Source: Mytilus edulis (taxonomy: Eukaryota; Mollusca; Bivalvia; Mytilida; Mytilidae). Taken from it: a DNA stretch of 64,000 nt. Both the position numbers and the translations under genes were made by a program. Below are positions 24,001 through 39,000 of the stretch, piece by piece. Each line of letters opens with the position of its first letter. Position 1 is the stretch's first letter. The notes beneath the pieces were generated by a model. The model did no database searches and was not told the DNA's origin. It was given only the letters and a program-made list of their open reading frames with translations. The stretch spans positions 18,837,607 to 18,901,606 of the forward strand of contig NC_092357.1 of the NCBI RefSeq assembly GCF_963676685.1. The letters run 5' to 3'.

Positions 24001-27000
24001 GATAGCAAGGACGTATATCTATCCGTTTCCTTCTCAATTCACTTTGTCAAATTCTTCGAGCTTCTTCAAAACATACGTATTACTGCGCCCGGAAGTGAAA
24101 AAAATATGAGAAATCCTCGTAAAATAATGCTATTTTCAATTTTGTGGAATCCATTTTGTTATATTAATTATACAAAGATAAAAAAAAAGTTACGATTAAT
24201 TATGAATTTGCATATCATTATACGGAACGTTTATGGACTATTTTTTAAGTCGGTCATTTTGGCGGGAAATCATGTACACATACACACGTAGATTGGCTGG
24301 TACCCGATTGTAATGTTACACATCAAATATATCAAATAGCTAATACCCGGAACGTAGTACCGGGAACCAGGATAATACGTAGACAACATGCATAACTAAT
24401 ACCGAAATTGAAAACGCTTTACGGTTTCTCGTTCATAAACCGAATTCCGCTTTGAATTATAGAAGATGCAATATTAATCATGTTCAGTCGACTTTTCATT
24501 GTTATATCAACGTCTGAACTAATTAAAGAATCTTTATATGTCGGATAACACTTGAAATTGACCCGACCTCTTTCCTCACGGAATATACAAATAATGATAG
24601 TTTGTAGTCAGGTTGACTGCTTATAATGCAAAATACACACTAATAACAAGTTCTATAAAACAAACAATACACACTGATCGTTTCTTTAGTCCCCAATGTA
24701 AATGAAAGAAACAAAAAACATATCATACCATAAAAAGAAGAGGAGAAATTTGAACATTTCCGGATCTATTTCTGGCCAAAAGACCCCCAGCATAGATTGA
24801 GTATGAAAAGATGAACCTCATGACTTAAAAGTCAGGCCTTAAAGCACTGCCTTTAAAAAGCACATCTTTAAAAAGATAACATTTATCTTTGCAATACACA
24901 AGCTATCTTAAAAATGTTATGTTAATGCAAGTGCAAGAGTGTGTGTATGTGTGTGTGATTGTATTTTTCCGCTTTTTATTACAATGTTGATATTCGTATA
25001 CATGTTATATATATCTACAATAGTGAAAAACTAGAGGCTCTCAGAAGCCATTGTCGCTCACCTTGGTCTTTGTGCATATTAAACAATGGACACAGATAAA
25101 TTCATGACAAAATTGAGTTTTGGAGATGGTGATGTATTTGTAGATCTTACTATACTGAACTTGGCCCAATCATTACATCGGAAAATATTTCTAAAAATTT
25201 ACAGAAATTTATGAAAATTGTTAAAAATTGACTATAAAGAGCAATAACTCCTTAAGGGGTCAATTGACAATTTTGGTCATGTTGACTTACTTGTAGATCT
25301 TATTTTGCTGAACATTATTGCTGCTTACAGTTTGTCTCTATCTATAATAATATTCAAGATAATAACCAAAAAACTGCAAAATTTTATTTTAAATTACTTA
25401 TTAGGGGGCAGCAACCCAACAAGGGGTTGTCTGATTTGTCTGAAAATTTCAGGGCAGATAGATCTTGATCTAATAAACAATTTAATTCCAACCAGATTTG
25501 CTCTTAATGCTTTGGTTTCAGGGATATAAGCCAAAATCTACATTTTACCCCTATGTACTATTTTTAGCCATGGTGGCCATCTGGTTGGTAGGCCAGGTCA
25601 TCGGACACATTTTTTTAACTAGATACCCCAATGATGATTATGGCCAAGTTTGGTTAAATTTAGCAAGGTAGTTTCAGGAGAGGATTTTTTTAAAGAACTA
25701 AAATTTTAGAAAAATGGTTAAAAATTGACTATAAAGGACAATAACTCCTTAATAGGTCAACTGACAATTTTGGTTATGTTGACTTATTTGTAGATCTTAT
25801 TTTGCTGACTGTTATTGCTGTTTACAGTTTATCTCTATCTATAATAATATTCAAGATAATAACCAAAAACTGCAAATCTTACTTAAAATTACTAATTTGG
25901 TGGCAGCAACCCAACAACAGGTTGTCTGATTTGTTTGAAAATTTCAGGTCAGATAGATCTTGACCTAACAAACAATTTTGTATCTGTTAGACTTGCTCTA
26001 AATGCTTTGATTTCAGAGTTATAAGTCAAAATCTACATTTTACCCCTATGTTTAATTTTTCGCCATGGTGGCCATCTTGGTTGGTTGGCCGAGTCACGCC
26101 ACACATTTTTTAAACTAGATACTCCAATGATGAATGTGGCCAAGTTTGGTTAAATTTGGCCTAGTTGTTTCAGAGAAGAAGTTAACGACACCGGACAATG
26201 AAGACGGACAATGCCGGTGAGCTAAAAGTGAAATCAATTATTCAAATTGTTTTGTTCTATAAATCAATTGCCTTAACACCATAGTCAGGTTGTGATGTAA
26301 GGGGATAGTTACGCCGAACAATTGAAAATAAATTTAAAAATAAAAAGGTTTAAAAACACATTTTTTAGTTCCAACAATAAAATTTCCCATAAACAGGGTT
26401 AGTTTAAACATATTTGTTTATAGTGGATTGGGAAACAAGTTTTGCAACTTATATTAATCCCTTTCCACTTTGCGGGTGCGAGTGCTGCCTTGTAGCGGCA
26501 TTAGTCTACTCTTTTTCGAAATCTACAAGGGTGTCTTTAACGTGCAAGAGATATGGCTCTCTCTTAACACGGGTCAGCCATTTATCGTCCCTTCCGACGG
26601 ACTATCATAAACAGGGAATAAGCAACTCACTCGAAGTTTGTTTTCCTTTCTGTTTACAATAACAGCTGTAATCTGTTGGTCCATAAATATAAGAATGACT
26701 GCAACAATGGCTGGTCCAGCTGCAACTAGAATAGTCCACCATGGGTTGTTTGGATGAAACGGATTGATGAACCATCCACGCTTAGGGTTGGACGGCTGGA
26801 ATTTAAATACAAAATTAAAACTGCAGTTTAAATCTTAAAAACAAAAGGATTTTATTGGAGGAACAGCACGAAATTCATTCATATTACTGTGGATTAATTA
26901 TTTTTAGTGAATACCAAATTTCGTGGGTACAGGTGAGTTTTTAATGTATTATAAATTTTCTTTAGGCTTTGTATGCAGAGATTGACAAAAAGACGAAATT

Positions 27001-30000
27001 AAATATCCAAAAGAATGTAAGTTTTCCTCAATCCATGAAAGTTTATACCCACAAAAAAAAAATGAATCCACAGTACTTAATTTTGCTTTTGGTAGAAATT
27101 TTAACTATCTTTTTTATACAAATGTGTAAGGTTAAAAAAAAATTGTCAACATTTTCTAGTCTCAATACTTAATGTTCCTAACAGAATAAATGGTATAGAA
27201 ATTTTTTTCCAACAAGTAAACTATGTTAAATTTACTAATTGAAATTTAAAGGAAATTATTAGGCACATTTCTAAACTGAAATGTGTATTTCAAAAATTTA
27301 CAAAGGAGTTATTCAGCTTTAGTGGTTGCTTCCTTCATGATGTTTATGTAAGCCAAAAAAGTGTCCCATGAAATTGTGTCCTCTAGAACATTATTTCACA
27401 GTTCATCTGTGAAATTTTGTTCATGGGATAGAATATCACATTTGTAAACTATAAAATAGTGTCTCCCTTAGTGAAAAATTGTCCCAAGTACTTGCACATA
27501 ATTTCATGGATGTTTTATAAAAATATTTCACAAAGGACAATATTTCATAGTGTAGCTATTTTTTTTTTTGTTCCTAAAAATGGATAATAATTTAGAAATC
27601 ATTGAAATGTTTTAATCAATTAGTTATCAAATCATAATTGAAATTTAAATAAAGACAACACAGATGTGTCTCAATACTAATATTATTCCTGACATTATTG
27701 ATCTTGTTAAAAAGGACAATTCAAAAATGTTAAATCAATTCATAGATTCCTATTGTATATTTAAAAACAAATGTCAGTTTAGTCTTATTACTTTTTTGTT
27801 AAATATTTTTTTTGGTGTTAGACAAGACTCTTATGCAGTATGGACATGATTTAACTATGAAAAAATGTCCAACGAAGGTCACAATAGAATCCTTTGTCAA
27901 TGGACACTTTTACATAGAAGTGGACAATATTTTATAATAAAATTATGTCCTGGACCAAATTTCATAGGTCATATCTGTGAAATTTGGTCCATGGGACATC
28001 ATTTCATTGGGGACCCTATATAATCCTACAGTTATACTTATTTTTTTTCTTTCCTACTTTCAAATAATACAAAACAAATATCTATTTTATAATCAAGATA
28101 ATAGGGGAAATAATACTTACAGCGAATTTTGCTGGAACTTCAAGTTTAGGTGTGGGCACACCCAAATATAAATCAAGACAAACCATAATTAAAATAGAGA
28201 TCAACACTGCGAAATCACTTAAATACTGACGAACCTAAAAATAAGATAAAAACATGTCAAAATCTGCAACTAATCCAAAAAATGTATGACAATAATAATA
28301 ATAAAAATACTTTATTTAAAGTGGGTAATTATTTAGTACAAAAGTTATCTCCCCATATGTCCTCTGATTACGACTGTTCAAGTAAATACTATGTCCCCCA
28401 CAGGGAAGGCATTTTTTTCTCATTTTATATGTGGATGGTTGTTCTTGAAATACCATAGCGTTTTTCTAGAAAACAGCCATAGCTCGAAATATAATATAAT
28501 AAATACCATGAATACCGTATACACTTACATAAATACAACTAACTCAGTGGCGGATCCAGAACTTTTCCTAGGGGGGGGGGTCCACTGACTAACCTAAGGG
28601 GGGGCCCGCTCCAGTCATGCTTCAATGATTCCCTATATAATCAACCAAATTTTTCCCACGAAAGGGGGGGGCCAGGGCCCCCGAGGGCACCCCTGGATCC
28701 GCCTATGTAACTATGTAAACAAATAGATTAAATAAGGTTTCATGAACATACATGTATTTCCTTAATAATGTAGATGAGAAATATAGGGATTTTAAGCTTA
28801 AGACTTTAGATAGACTTCTGTCATGTCTGTGATAATTAAATCATTGGTGTTACATTTTGAATATGAAACTTCTAATAAGCTATTTTGTTTTATAAACTGT
28901 TATCACAGAGATATGTCTTGCATTTTTGATATTTCGATAATACAAATGTTGAAATTAAAATGACAACACTTTAACATGTAAGTTTTGCAAATATAGTATT
29001 CAAAGTCAACAAGTGAAACTGCGAGCTACTGCTCACTGATGATACCCCTCGCCCCAAGTGGATAATATAAAAAGTGTAAAAATATGCAAGTGTTCGGTAA
29101 ACAGGAAGTTGTCGAGTGATGAATCTGAAAACGCATCACACGGTATAGCTGACTTATATAAATCCTGAAACCAAATTTCAGAAATCCTTGTATTGTAGTT
29201 CCTGAGAAAAGTGTGACGAAAATTTTCAACTTGGCTATCATGTGTAAAATCATACAAGTGTTCGGTAAATAAGAAGTTGTCAAGTGATCAATCTGAAAAC
29301 ACATCACACAATATAGCTGATTTAGATAAACTCTGAAACCAAATTTCAGAAATCCTTGTATTGTAGTTCCTGAGAAAAATGTGACGAAAAAATAAATAGT
29401 GTAAAAATATGCAAGTGTTCGGTAAACAGGAAGATGTCAAGTGATGAATCTGAAAACCCATCACACGGTATAGCTGACTTATATAAATCCTGAAACCAAA
29501 TTTCAGAAATCCTTGTATTGTAGTTCCTGAGAAAAGTGTGAGGAAAATTTTCAACTTGGCTATCATGTGTAAAATCATACAAGTGTTCCGTAAACAGGAA
29601 GTTTTCAAGTGATCAATCTAAAAACGCATCACACGGTTTACTGACTTAAATAAACCCCGAAACCAAATTTCAGAAATCCTTGTATTGTAGTTCCTGAGAA
29701 AAATGCGACGAAAAATATTCATGGGACAGATTGACTGACGGACGGACGGACGGACTGACTGACTGACGGACGGACGAACTGACTGACGGACGGACGGAAG
29801 GACAGACTGACTGACGGACGGACGGAGGGACGGACTGATGGACAGACAGAGGTAAAACAGTATACCCCCCTTTTTTAAAACGGGGGTATAATAAAGCAGG
29901 GGTATAATGAACAATGACTGAAGGTACATGGCTAAACAATCTCCATCGAAATGAGATGTGCAAATGCTAATACAACTGCATACCAAAACCCATTGACTTA

Positions 30001-33000
30001 TCATAAGTATAAACAATGTGTAATATATACGTGTTTCTCTTTTCTCGTTTTGTTTATATAGATTACACTGTTGGTTTTCCCGTTAAACAAACATGTCATG
30101 CATGTAAACTAAGCAAATTTTCAAAGTCAATAAATCATAACTGTGGGGGCAGGGCCAAATAATTTCCATGGAAATGAGACATGCCAATGCTTACATCATT
30201 ATATAACTGCATACCAATTATCATTAATTTACCAATAGTGGTTCCCCATAAACTGGCCTAATCACAAACTAATACTTGAAAACTAAACAAAAGTTTTAAA
30301 GTCAATAGACTATAACTGAGGGGGCGGGGCATAAATGATCTCCATGAGAATAAGATGTGCCTAACTTCTTATACAACTGCACTACCAGAATATTGAAATG
30401 TCTTTTTCATAAAATCTATTCATGGATGCAGTATGCAGAGACAAGTACTGTCTTCTGAAGACATAGAATATCTTGCATTGAATTTTGGTTGTTTCTAAAT
30501 AATAAATAAAATGTAGTATTCTCAGATCTATTAATTTTTTTTTAGAATCAGAAGTTCACTTAACTCTTTGAGTGGTTGAGGGTATTCTGTGGAATAATTG
30601 ATTTGTTTGGGGTTTTTTTTTTTGGTTTGAGGAAAAAATGTAATTTTAGTGATTGTTGTTGTGTCATTTCTGTAATGTATGTTTTTTGTAAATTGTTTTG
30701 TCATAAATAAAATAAACTAGGCTGTTTGTTTTCTCAATTGAATTGTTTCATATTTTTCATGACGGGGCCTTTTATAATGACTATACGTACTGGGTTTTTT
30801 TCATTGGTGGAAAACACACTATTGCCTATAATTACTTACATCTACTTGATCATGTTGATTTGAACTTTGGTGGATAGTTATCTCATTGGCAATCATACCA
30901 CATCTCCTTATTTTTATATTATAGAAGATTTGAACTTTGTTGAACACCACAAGTCAAGTTATTACACAAAACAGATCAGAGGCAGATTTAGAGGTGGTTC
31001 CCCTTTTCTGTAAAAATTTTGGTTGATTACATAAGGAATCACTAAAGCATGACTAGAGCAGGCCCCCTCTAAGACTGTCAGTGGGGCCCCCACTTATGAA
31101 AATTGCTGGATCCGCCTCTGCAGATTAAACATTTCATACTCACAAAAGTGGGAAAGAACCTGCTTGTCTTGGACATCTTCAAAACCCAAGCAATTCCAAA
31201 GGTGAACAAAAATAATATGATGGACAGGAAGAAGACATTGTCATGGTAAACAATGGTGTCACAACCAGTTCCCATCATCTTCCCTCCTTCTTCCTCACAT
31301 TTCGCTTTTGTTAAAAACTTCGAGTAATCGGTCACATTTGAATCAGTTTCATTTTGGTTGAAGGCTGTAGACATTCCTTTGGTCATGTCAATTACAGAGT
31401 ATGCAATTTGTGATGTTGTATTCATTAAGGTGGCGTTATTATGGTCAGGCATCGTGAAATTTGGATGGTAACAGCCACAAGTATAATCCAGTGGTATCTC
31501 AGGATGGATATTATAAGGATGCTTATCCGTTATAGCAAACAGTTTTTTAAATGCCTCAACAATAAAAATGATTGCTATAAGGCACGCAAAACTTTCCTCT
31601 GTAAATCTTGTTATATATTTCACAAGTGCACTAAGGTCAAATGCAACTATTATCAAGAGAAAAAATGCTGACCATAAGCCAACCCATGCTCTCAACGGTA
31701 AGAATTCCCATCCTTGGTCACTGCAAAAAATGACATATATCATAAACACTAATAGAAATAGCCAACATACCTAAATATAAAATAGCTACTGTAAATTCAG
31801 AAATTATTGTGTGCATTTATTATTGCGATTTTGTCATTAAACACTTGAATGCGATTTTAATTTTTACGATTTTGAGAAAAGCCATGCTTAGTTCAGTTAA
31901 AATATTACAAAATGCGAGTTTTAATTATTGCGTTTTCAACTCAGTCGCATTATTCGCAATAATAAAAACCTCACAATAATTTCTGAATTTACAGTATTTT
32001 GAATCGCTACTATCAAGTTGAGTTTGCAATTAATAATACATGTATTGGTATTCATTTTGTATGTGTTGGTTTTTTTTCAGGAATTTATCCTTATGATTTT
32101 TCTCTAATTCTTTGTCAATTTAACCCTTTCTGCACCCATTGTTTAAAAAATTTAACCAACATGTGGATCGTTTGATCTCAGTACTTCATTGGTTAAATCT
32201 GATTATGACATTGAATTTTCTTGTTTCATCTGAATTTCCTATTGTGATGGCATGAAAAAAGGCCACCATGCCTGATGACGTCACATAGAACGAACACACC
32301 TTTTTGCAGATCAGTCACAAAGAAGGAATAAGTTTGCATGCATATTGTTAGAAAATCATTAAATATGGTTTGATAAATTTCTTCCGAAGTTCATTATACT
32401 TTTCACATACTAAAATAAAATGATATTCATCTTCAATTACTTGTTTATCACACATATTACAAATTCTCAGATGTCTCTCAATATTATAAAATCAACCAGT
32501 TTCTATATTTAAACAGTGAGCTGATATGTTTGTTTAACCAAGTGGATTATTTTTCTATAAATTCAGAAGCTAATAAAATTCAAAAGCATCAAGATATTGC
32601 AAATATATTTTCTTACTGGCAAAACTTATAGATTATCATTTCCAACACCAACATGGGACCAGTACTTCCTAAAATGTTCAATGGTTGCCCAGCAAAAAGT
32701 GCAAACAGGATACCAGTTAAAGCAGCAGTCAAGATACACTCCATAGTACCCTAAAAAATAAAAAAAATAAAATCAATTCTTTTTCCAGCATTTTTAACAT
32801 TTTCAAAAAAAAATACTCAAGTCACCAATAAAATTGAGAATGGAATTTAAGAATTTGTAAAAGAGACAATAACTCACAAGAGAGCTGAAAACAGCTGAAG
32901 ACTGCAAAAATACTTACTATTACATTAAAATATATGATTTTCTTCTAGTATCTTGCTGACTTTGCAGGTTGTCTCTTTTTTAAGAGGTTGAATTTGGGGT

Positions 33001-36000
33001 ATAGCCCATATGGGAGTTTAGTTTAAGAAATAATTCCTTCATGTCACGCTCTATGCAAACTTTAACATGGGATGGCATTTTTTTGTTGTCAAATTTTACA
33101 CTGAGCGTCCACTTCATCAAAAACTACCTTGACCAAAAACGTTAACCTGAAGTAGGACAGACGAACAAACTAGATGGGCATCAAAATATGTGTATTATTT
33201 TGAGGAACTGAACTTTAAGAGAGTTTAGAAAGAGATACAAGTTAAAATTGAGAATGGAAATAGGGAATGTGTCAAAGAGACAACCCGACCATAGAACAGA
33301 CAACAGCAGAAGGTCACCAACAGGTCTTCAATGTAGCGAGAAATTTCCGCACCTGGAGGCTTCCTTCAGCTGGCCCCTAAACAAATATATATACTAGTTC
33401 AGTGATAATGAACGCCATACTAAACTCCAAATTGTACACAAGAAACTCAAATTAAAAACAATTGAAGACTAACAAAGGCCAGAGGCTCCTGACTTGGGAC
33501 AGGTGCAAAAATAGTTGCATAGAAAGTAGAGAGATGGGATTAATGAATTTACATACAGTATCCATAGCCATTCACATTTAATATTTTCATATAAAACTAG
33601 ACATCATTGAGATGGTAGCCATCTCTGTGGGCCAGGCTGTGAATAATGTGTGGTAAGAAATTTGTATCTTTACCATAGGATATTGGGTTGTCAACTTAAC
33701 CCTAAAGTTTTTGACCTTGACCTTTGACCTAGGAAGTTGTACATACATTGACACACCCTCTGGTGTTGGTTAATATACATGTCAAGTAAAAAGTGTGAGA
33801 TTATATCTGTTCTCTAGATATGAAGTGGACACAATTTGTTACAGACAGACAGACAAACGGATGGACAGACTGATCACTATAGGGCACCCTCTAGGGCGGG
33901 CTCTAATTATAAAGAGGAGTCTTTTAATCAAGTGGTTTCTCAGTTTAAAAAGTTCAAATTCTGAATCTTTTTTTCCATGTTTTGCATATGTCTTATTGAA
34001 ACAGCAACCAAAGGTCATGAAGGTCAGTGATTCTCTCTGAGCACTCTGGTTTCCCTCACTAGTAAAAACTGACCACCAAAACATTATCACAATGTTGAAA
34101 ATGGGGTGAAACACAAATCAGGCAAACACTCAATATTGAATAATTCTTAGCATTTACCATATAGTTATCAGTGGCTAGTCCCAGCAATCCACCAAATGTC
34201 ACATTAGGAGTCAGAGTGGCAAGATATAAATAAACGACAGAGGCCACACACTGTATGTGTAAACAATCTTTAAAATCACTCGGATACCATGGTATTTTCC
34301 TCTTTATGTCGGCAACCAAACCTCCAAATAACCTGTAAAAAACAAGGTCAAGGTCAGAACTTTTGTAAAAAAATGTTCGTTATAATAAATTAAATTTATA
34401 AATTTGATGTAACTTCATCTTAGTTAAATTCTTTCATCATGATTATTCAACTGCAGTGGCTCATACAGAAATATTCATAAGTGGGGGTCTACTGACTGCA
34501 TTAGAAGAGGCCCACTCCGGTCCTTCTTCAGTGATTCTCTATAATCAACCAAATGTTTCCCCCTCCCCCCCTCAAATCTGTCTCTGAAGTGTACTATAGA
34601 ATTCTGAAACTGGGTTAAGGTCAATGATATTGAAGCTATATCAGGGGTTAAAAAAATTTGTTACAGCTAACTAGCCCAGGACTTTTTGGCAAGAGGATTT
34701 TACTAGCCCTGTTTCAAGAACTGCTAGCCCATCAAAACCAACCTGCTAGCCCAAGTATCACTTACAAATCACTCAGGGTGTGCTGCATAAGATGCTGGGA
34801 ATGTGTGTCATGTTTTGAAAGGGCATTTGTACACTATAATTTAATAAAATAAATCAAATGAGGTTTATGTTTTATTTTTTAATTATAACAAGGATATAAA
34901 CAGATATCTCATTTTGTTTTTTTCTTTGTCAGATAATTTCACTAAAGCTTTAAAAATATGCTTTTCGACAGGAGTCACTTTTTTTCTATAAACTAGTTCG
35001 TTTTTATCTGTTGTAGTACTTTGCCGTTAAATATTTTCTTGCACAGAAAACATGTTCATTTGTTTTATCATGGGAAACAAGTGGATCATTCTTATGTTTG
35101 ATGTCCCCACATACAAGGCGTATTTTTTATTTGCATACTCGGGAAAACACCGACAGTATTCACAGTACATAGTCTAGGGCTTTTCATCCTTAACAACCGA
35201 CCTTGCCCACGGGAATCTTTCATTCCATGTCGCTATGAACGTTCTTTTTCGCTTGTCCCGATCGTACTTTCTATTTGTTTTTAGATGTATCAGCCTCATT
35301 AGAATCCCCTTCATTTGCCGATTTTCGCTTTGAACTTGAAGTTGATGAAGTTTCTGCGCTTGCCGTAGTAAAATATGTTGATATATTTTGTTGCATTGAC
35401 ATAGTTTCGTGCTCCCTGCTTAAACAGTTGTCCGACAAGAGTCTAGACGGATCAATACCTATCAATACATTATACCTCCCCCCCGGTACCGTTAATTGAA
35501 AAACTCGACAGAACCAATGAAAAATATCCCCGTTATAACATAACGAGAAATCGATATTGAAAGTACAATAACTGCGATCAATACATGATACCGGGCCACC
35601 CGGAGTTATTTGTTCTATTTTTAAAACTGTTACTGTGTTATGTTCCGTTATGTTAGTGTGCATGAGGTGAGGACCTGTACAAACCAGTTCAAATTCATGG
35701 AATCCCGGATGATGTAATTGAATCTGATTGGCTTAGACAGGAAAGTGATGAAGGGATTTTCCACTTTCTATTTTAGACACGCCAAGAATTTTTTGTTACT
35801 AGTCCGTCGGGCATACTGGGTTTTAAGTTTTGGTTGCCCGAGACGTAAATGTCTAGTCCCGGGCTTCGGGCTAGTGGATTTTTTAACCCCTGTATATCTA
35901 TGTAAATGGGAAATGAGAAATCTTGCAATGCACTGTTTCAGAGTCAAATGCATTCTGGGTACTATGTACTATTTCAAAAGCATACACCAAAATGTTGTGA

Positions 36001-39000
36001 TTGGTTGAAAATGTCATAAACAACAGAAACTGGACCTATAATGTATAACATGGGCAGATCCATCCATTTTTAAAAAGGGGGTGTTCCAACTTTATGTCCC
36101 CATTCAAATGCATTGATTGTCAATAAAAGAGAGTTCCATATATTACTCCTGGAAAATTATTATTTTTTCTCCTTTCAGTTCACACATATTTACCTCTAGT
36201 TCTGACAAGAGTAAAATTCAAACTTATTAACTCCTTGGAAATGATTATTTCACTCCTTTCAGTTCACAGAAATTACTCCTAGGAAATGATAATTTTACTC
36301 TATTCAGTTCACTTATATTTACCTTCCAGTTCTGACAAGAGTAGGATCAACATGACTCTCTTCCTCCTCAATGATCAATGCTGCCTCTTTTGGTCCAGCC
36401 GGTTGTGGCTTATTTTCTTTACGTCCTTGCTGAAATAAAATTACAAAAATATCCATGAAAATAATCTGTTACAGGAATATAGAATATCTATGATTTTGAA
36501 ATTGAGCGTGGGGATGTGCTACAATCTCATTACAGGGTGATAGCCCTGAGATGGGATTTAGTTGAGAAACCTCCTCATGTTTGAAAGACCATGGACAATC
36601 TGTTTATTGTTTTCCAAATGATGTCAATGGTGTTTGCCCTACTATATATATATATATATGAAATTTCACTTTTCTCTATTGAGAAAACCCTATTGCTGTT
36701 TTGTAGGTTGAGATGAAAAATTCATACAATGGAAAATTAAGGAATCAGAGAAAAATCTCCAAAAAACTTAATCTACGCTTTGATTTATGAATAGTAACTC
36801 CTAAACACTTGTAAAAATGTTTAAAGGATGGTTGAATTAAGTATTTGTCAAACTGCTATATATCCAATGAAATTTTTCAAACAAAGTACATGGTTCAAAT
36901 GTAGTGATTTTTTTGCATTTTTTTTTCAAAAGGGTCAAAGCAAATATTTTGTCAAAATTTTATGGAAATTAAACTAGCCAAATTAATTGAATTCAAAGTG
37001 ATTGATACCACCTTAATGCAGAAAAGTTGAATATCTGTTACAAACCTGTGAAGGAACTGTTGTTGGTGGTTCAATACGGATTTTAGGATCCCATTCACCA
37101 GGTGGCAGCACAGTCACTTGATCTAAAAATTCATCTATTCCATTTAAGATATCTTGACGATTTCTGGCTTTGTAGGCAACTTCTCTAAATACCTAAATAG
37201 AAATCAAACACTATTAAACTCTTACTTAACTTCATGAGTGTCTCAATAAAAAAGGTTAACATTTAGAAGTTTTAACAACAGCAGTGCTGCTTACTTTTCA
37301 GGCATTGTCAATCTTTATATCAACCTTGTGGTATGATTTTTGTAGACAATTTCAAAATTAAATGTATGGGGGATGGAAGTTACTTATTTTTCCAAAGACA
37401 ACCTTTTCAAATTTTGTAGACAATTTCAAAATTAAGTATATGGGGAAAGGAAATTACTTATTTTTCCAAAGACAAGCTATTCCTCAAGATCTAATTACCT
37501 GGTAGATGCATTTTTTTGTGAAAAGTTGTTACAGAGCCTCTTGTTGTGTAAACCCCATAATCTCAATATACATGCATGTAGTTAGGTGTATTCCAAATTT
37601 AGAAATAGCCCTTACAAAGACAGCTTTATGGCGAACAATTTTTAAGCTAAAGAATTAGGTCAAAAGTGTTTCCTAATTTATTAAATTTAAAAACACAATT
37701 TTTCAACATAGTCAAAAAACTAGTTTGTGGTTAGATTTTGATGAAATTCCTAATCAGACATGTCCTAAATTAACATTTCCCATGAAAGCCAGGTATTCCC
37801 TTCTGTAAAAATAATTGTCAATTTGGGTGGAGTTTAAAGCTAAAATTGCTGCAGCACAATTTTTTTTTACCATAAACGTTGTTATATTCTCTTATGTCAC
37901 ACTAATTCTCAGTATGTAGAAAAGAATGAGACCAAAATTGTTTGGGAAATATTTTTTGAAATAAATGGTGTAAAAGTTTCCCGTTTTACCTCATCTACCA
38001 TGATTGTAGATATAGCTCGTCCTGTTTCTAAACATTTTCCTGCGGTACCAGGAGGTCCAAGGTGTATAAATAAAAATCTTGTTGGCAGAGGAACTTCCGT
38101 CAAGTCTCCGATTGGCCTAGCTTCAGAGAGACGTATAAATGCTGTCACTGGATATTTCAATGCATCCATTTCTCCAACCCAGATATTTGCTGCTTCAGCG
38201 CCATCTGGAATTTTTTTCATGAACGGTTGGTTTAACTGAAATATAAATTGCCAAATTAAATATGGTAAATTCTGTTATAACTGCTAATGCTTGATCTAGA
38301 TTTTGTTGAACCATCAATTGTGAGATTCATTATTACAATTCCAGCATTATGCCCCATACAAATAATGCTATAAAACAAATAAAATGCAATTTCATTTTTG
38401 TGACAAACAATTTTTTTGCAATATAAAAATATTGAAAAAATGCCAGCTTACTATCATCAATAATTACATAAGATACAATGGGTGCACCTAACTACCTACT
38501 AAAATAAAGTCTTTAAAGTATGATTGTCAATGTATTCAAGTAAGTTTCAAATAAAAGAAAATGAGATTATTTCATAGTACACAAAATTTAACTTTTCTCA
38601 AATAATAAAATCAAATGATGAGTAAATTATCTCCCCTTGAATTTACGCACAGAAATGGAATTATCAGCTGATATATTGTGATATTAAATGACTGATTTCT
38701 TTTTATTCACTTTTTAGTATATAAGGAGTTATGAGCAGTGAAATCTGAAATAATATCTCAAAGTAAGAAAAGACAACTTTTTTTTTTTTATATTTCAACG
38801 AAATAATTGTAACTTACTTTATTATTATGAATGGTGGACAGTAAGATTTAAAAAAAAACTATGGTTTTTACATGATACCTTGCTTTATATTTTGGAATAC
38901 AAAATGCCATGTTTAATATATTTTCAATGCAAACAAGACAAGCTTTGGCTAATTCAGAGAGGTTCTTTTTGATTACCTCCCCTGAATGTTTAGCTATATA

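Noticed and set aside
29618..30016. Serine/proline-rich open frames ([13 protein letters not shown] type).
   Set aside because: Products of reading the GACG/GACT microsatellite and the tandem repeat.
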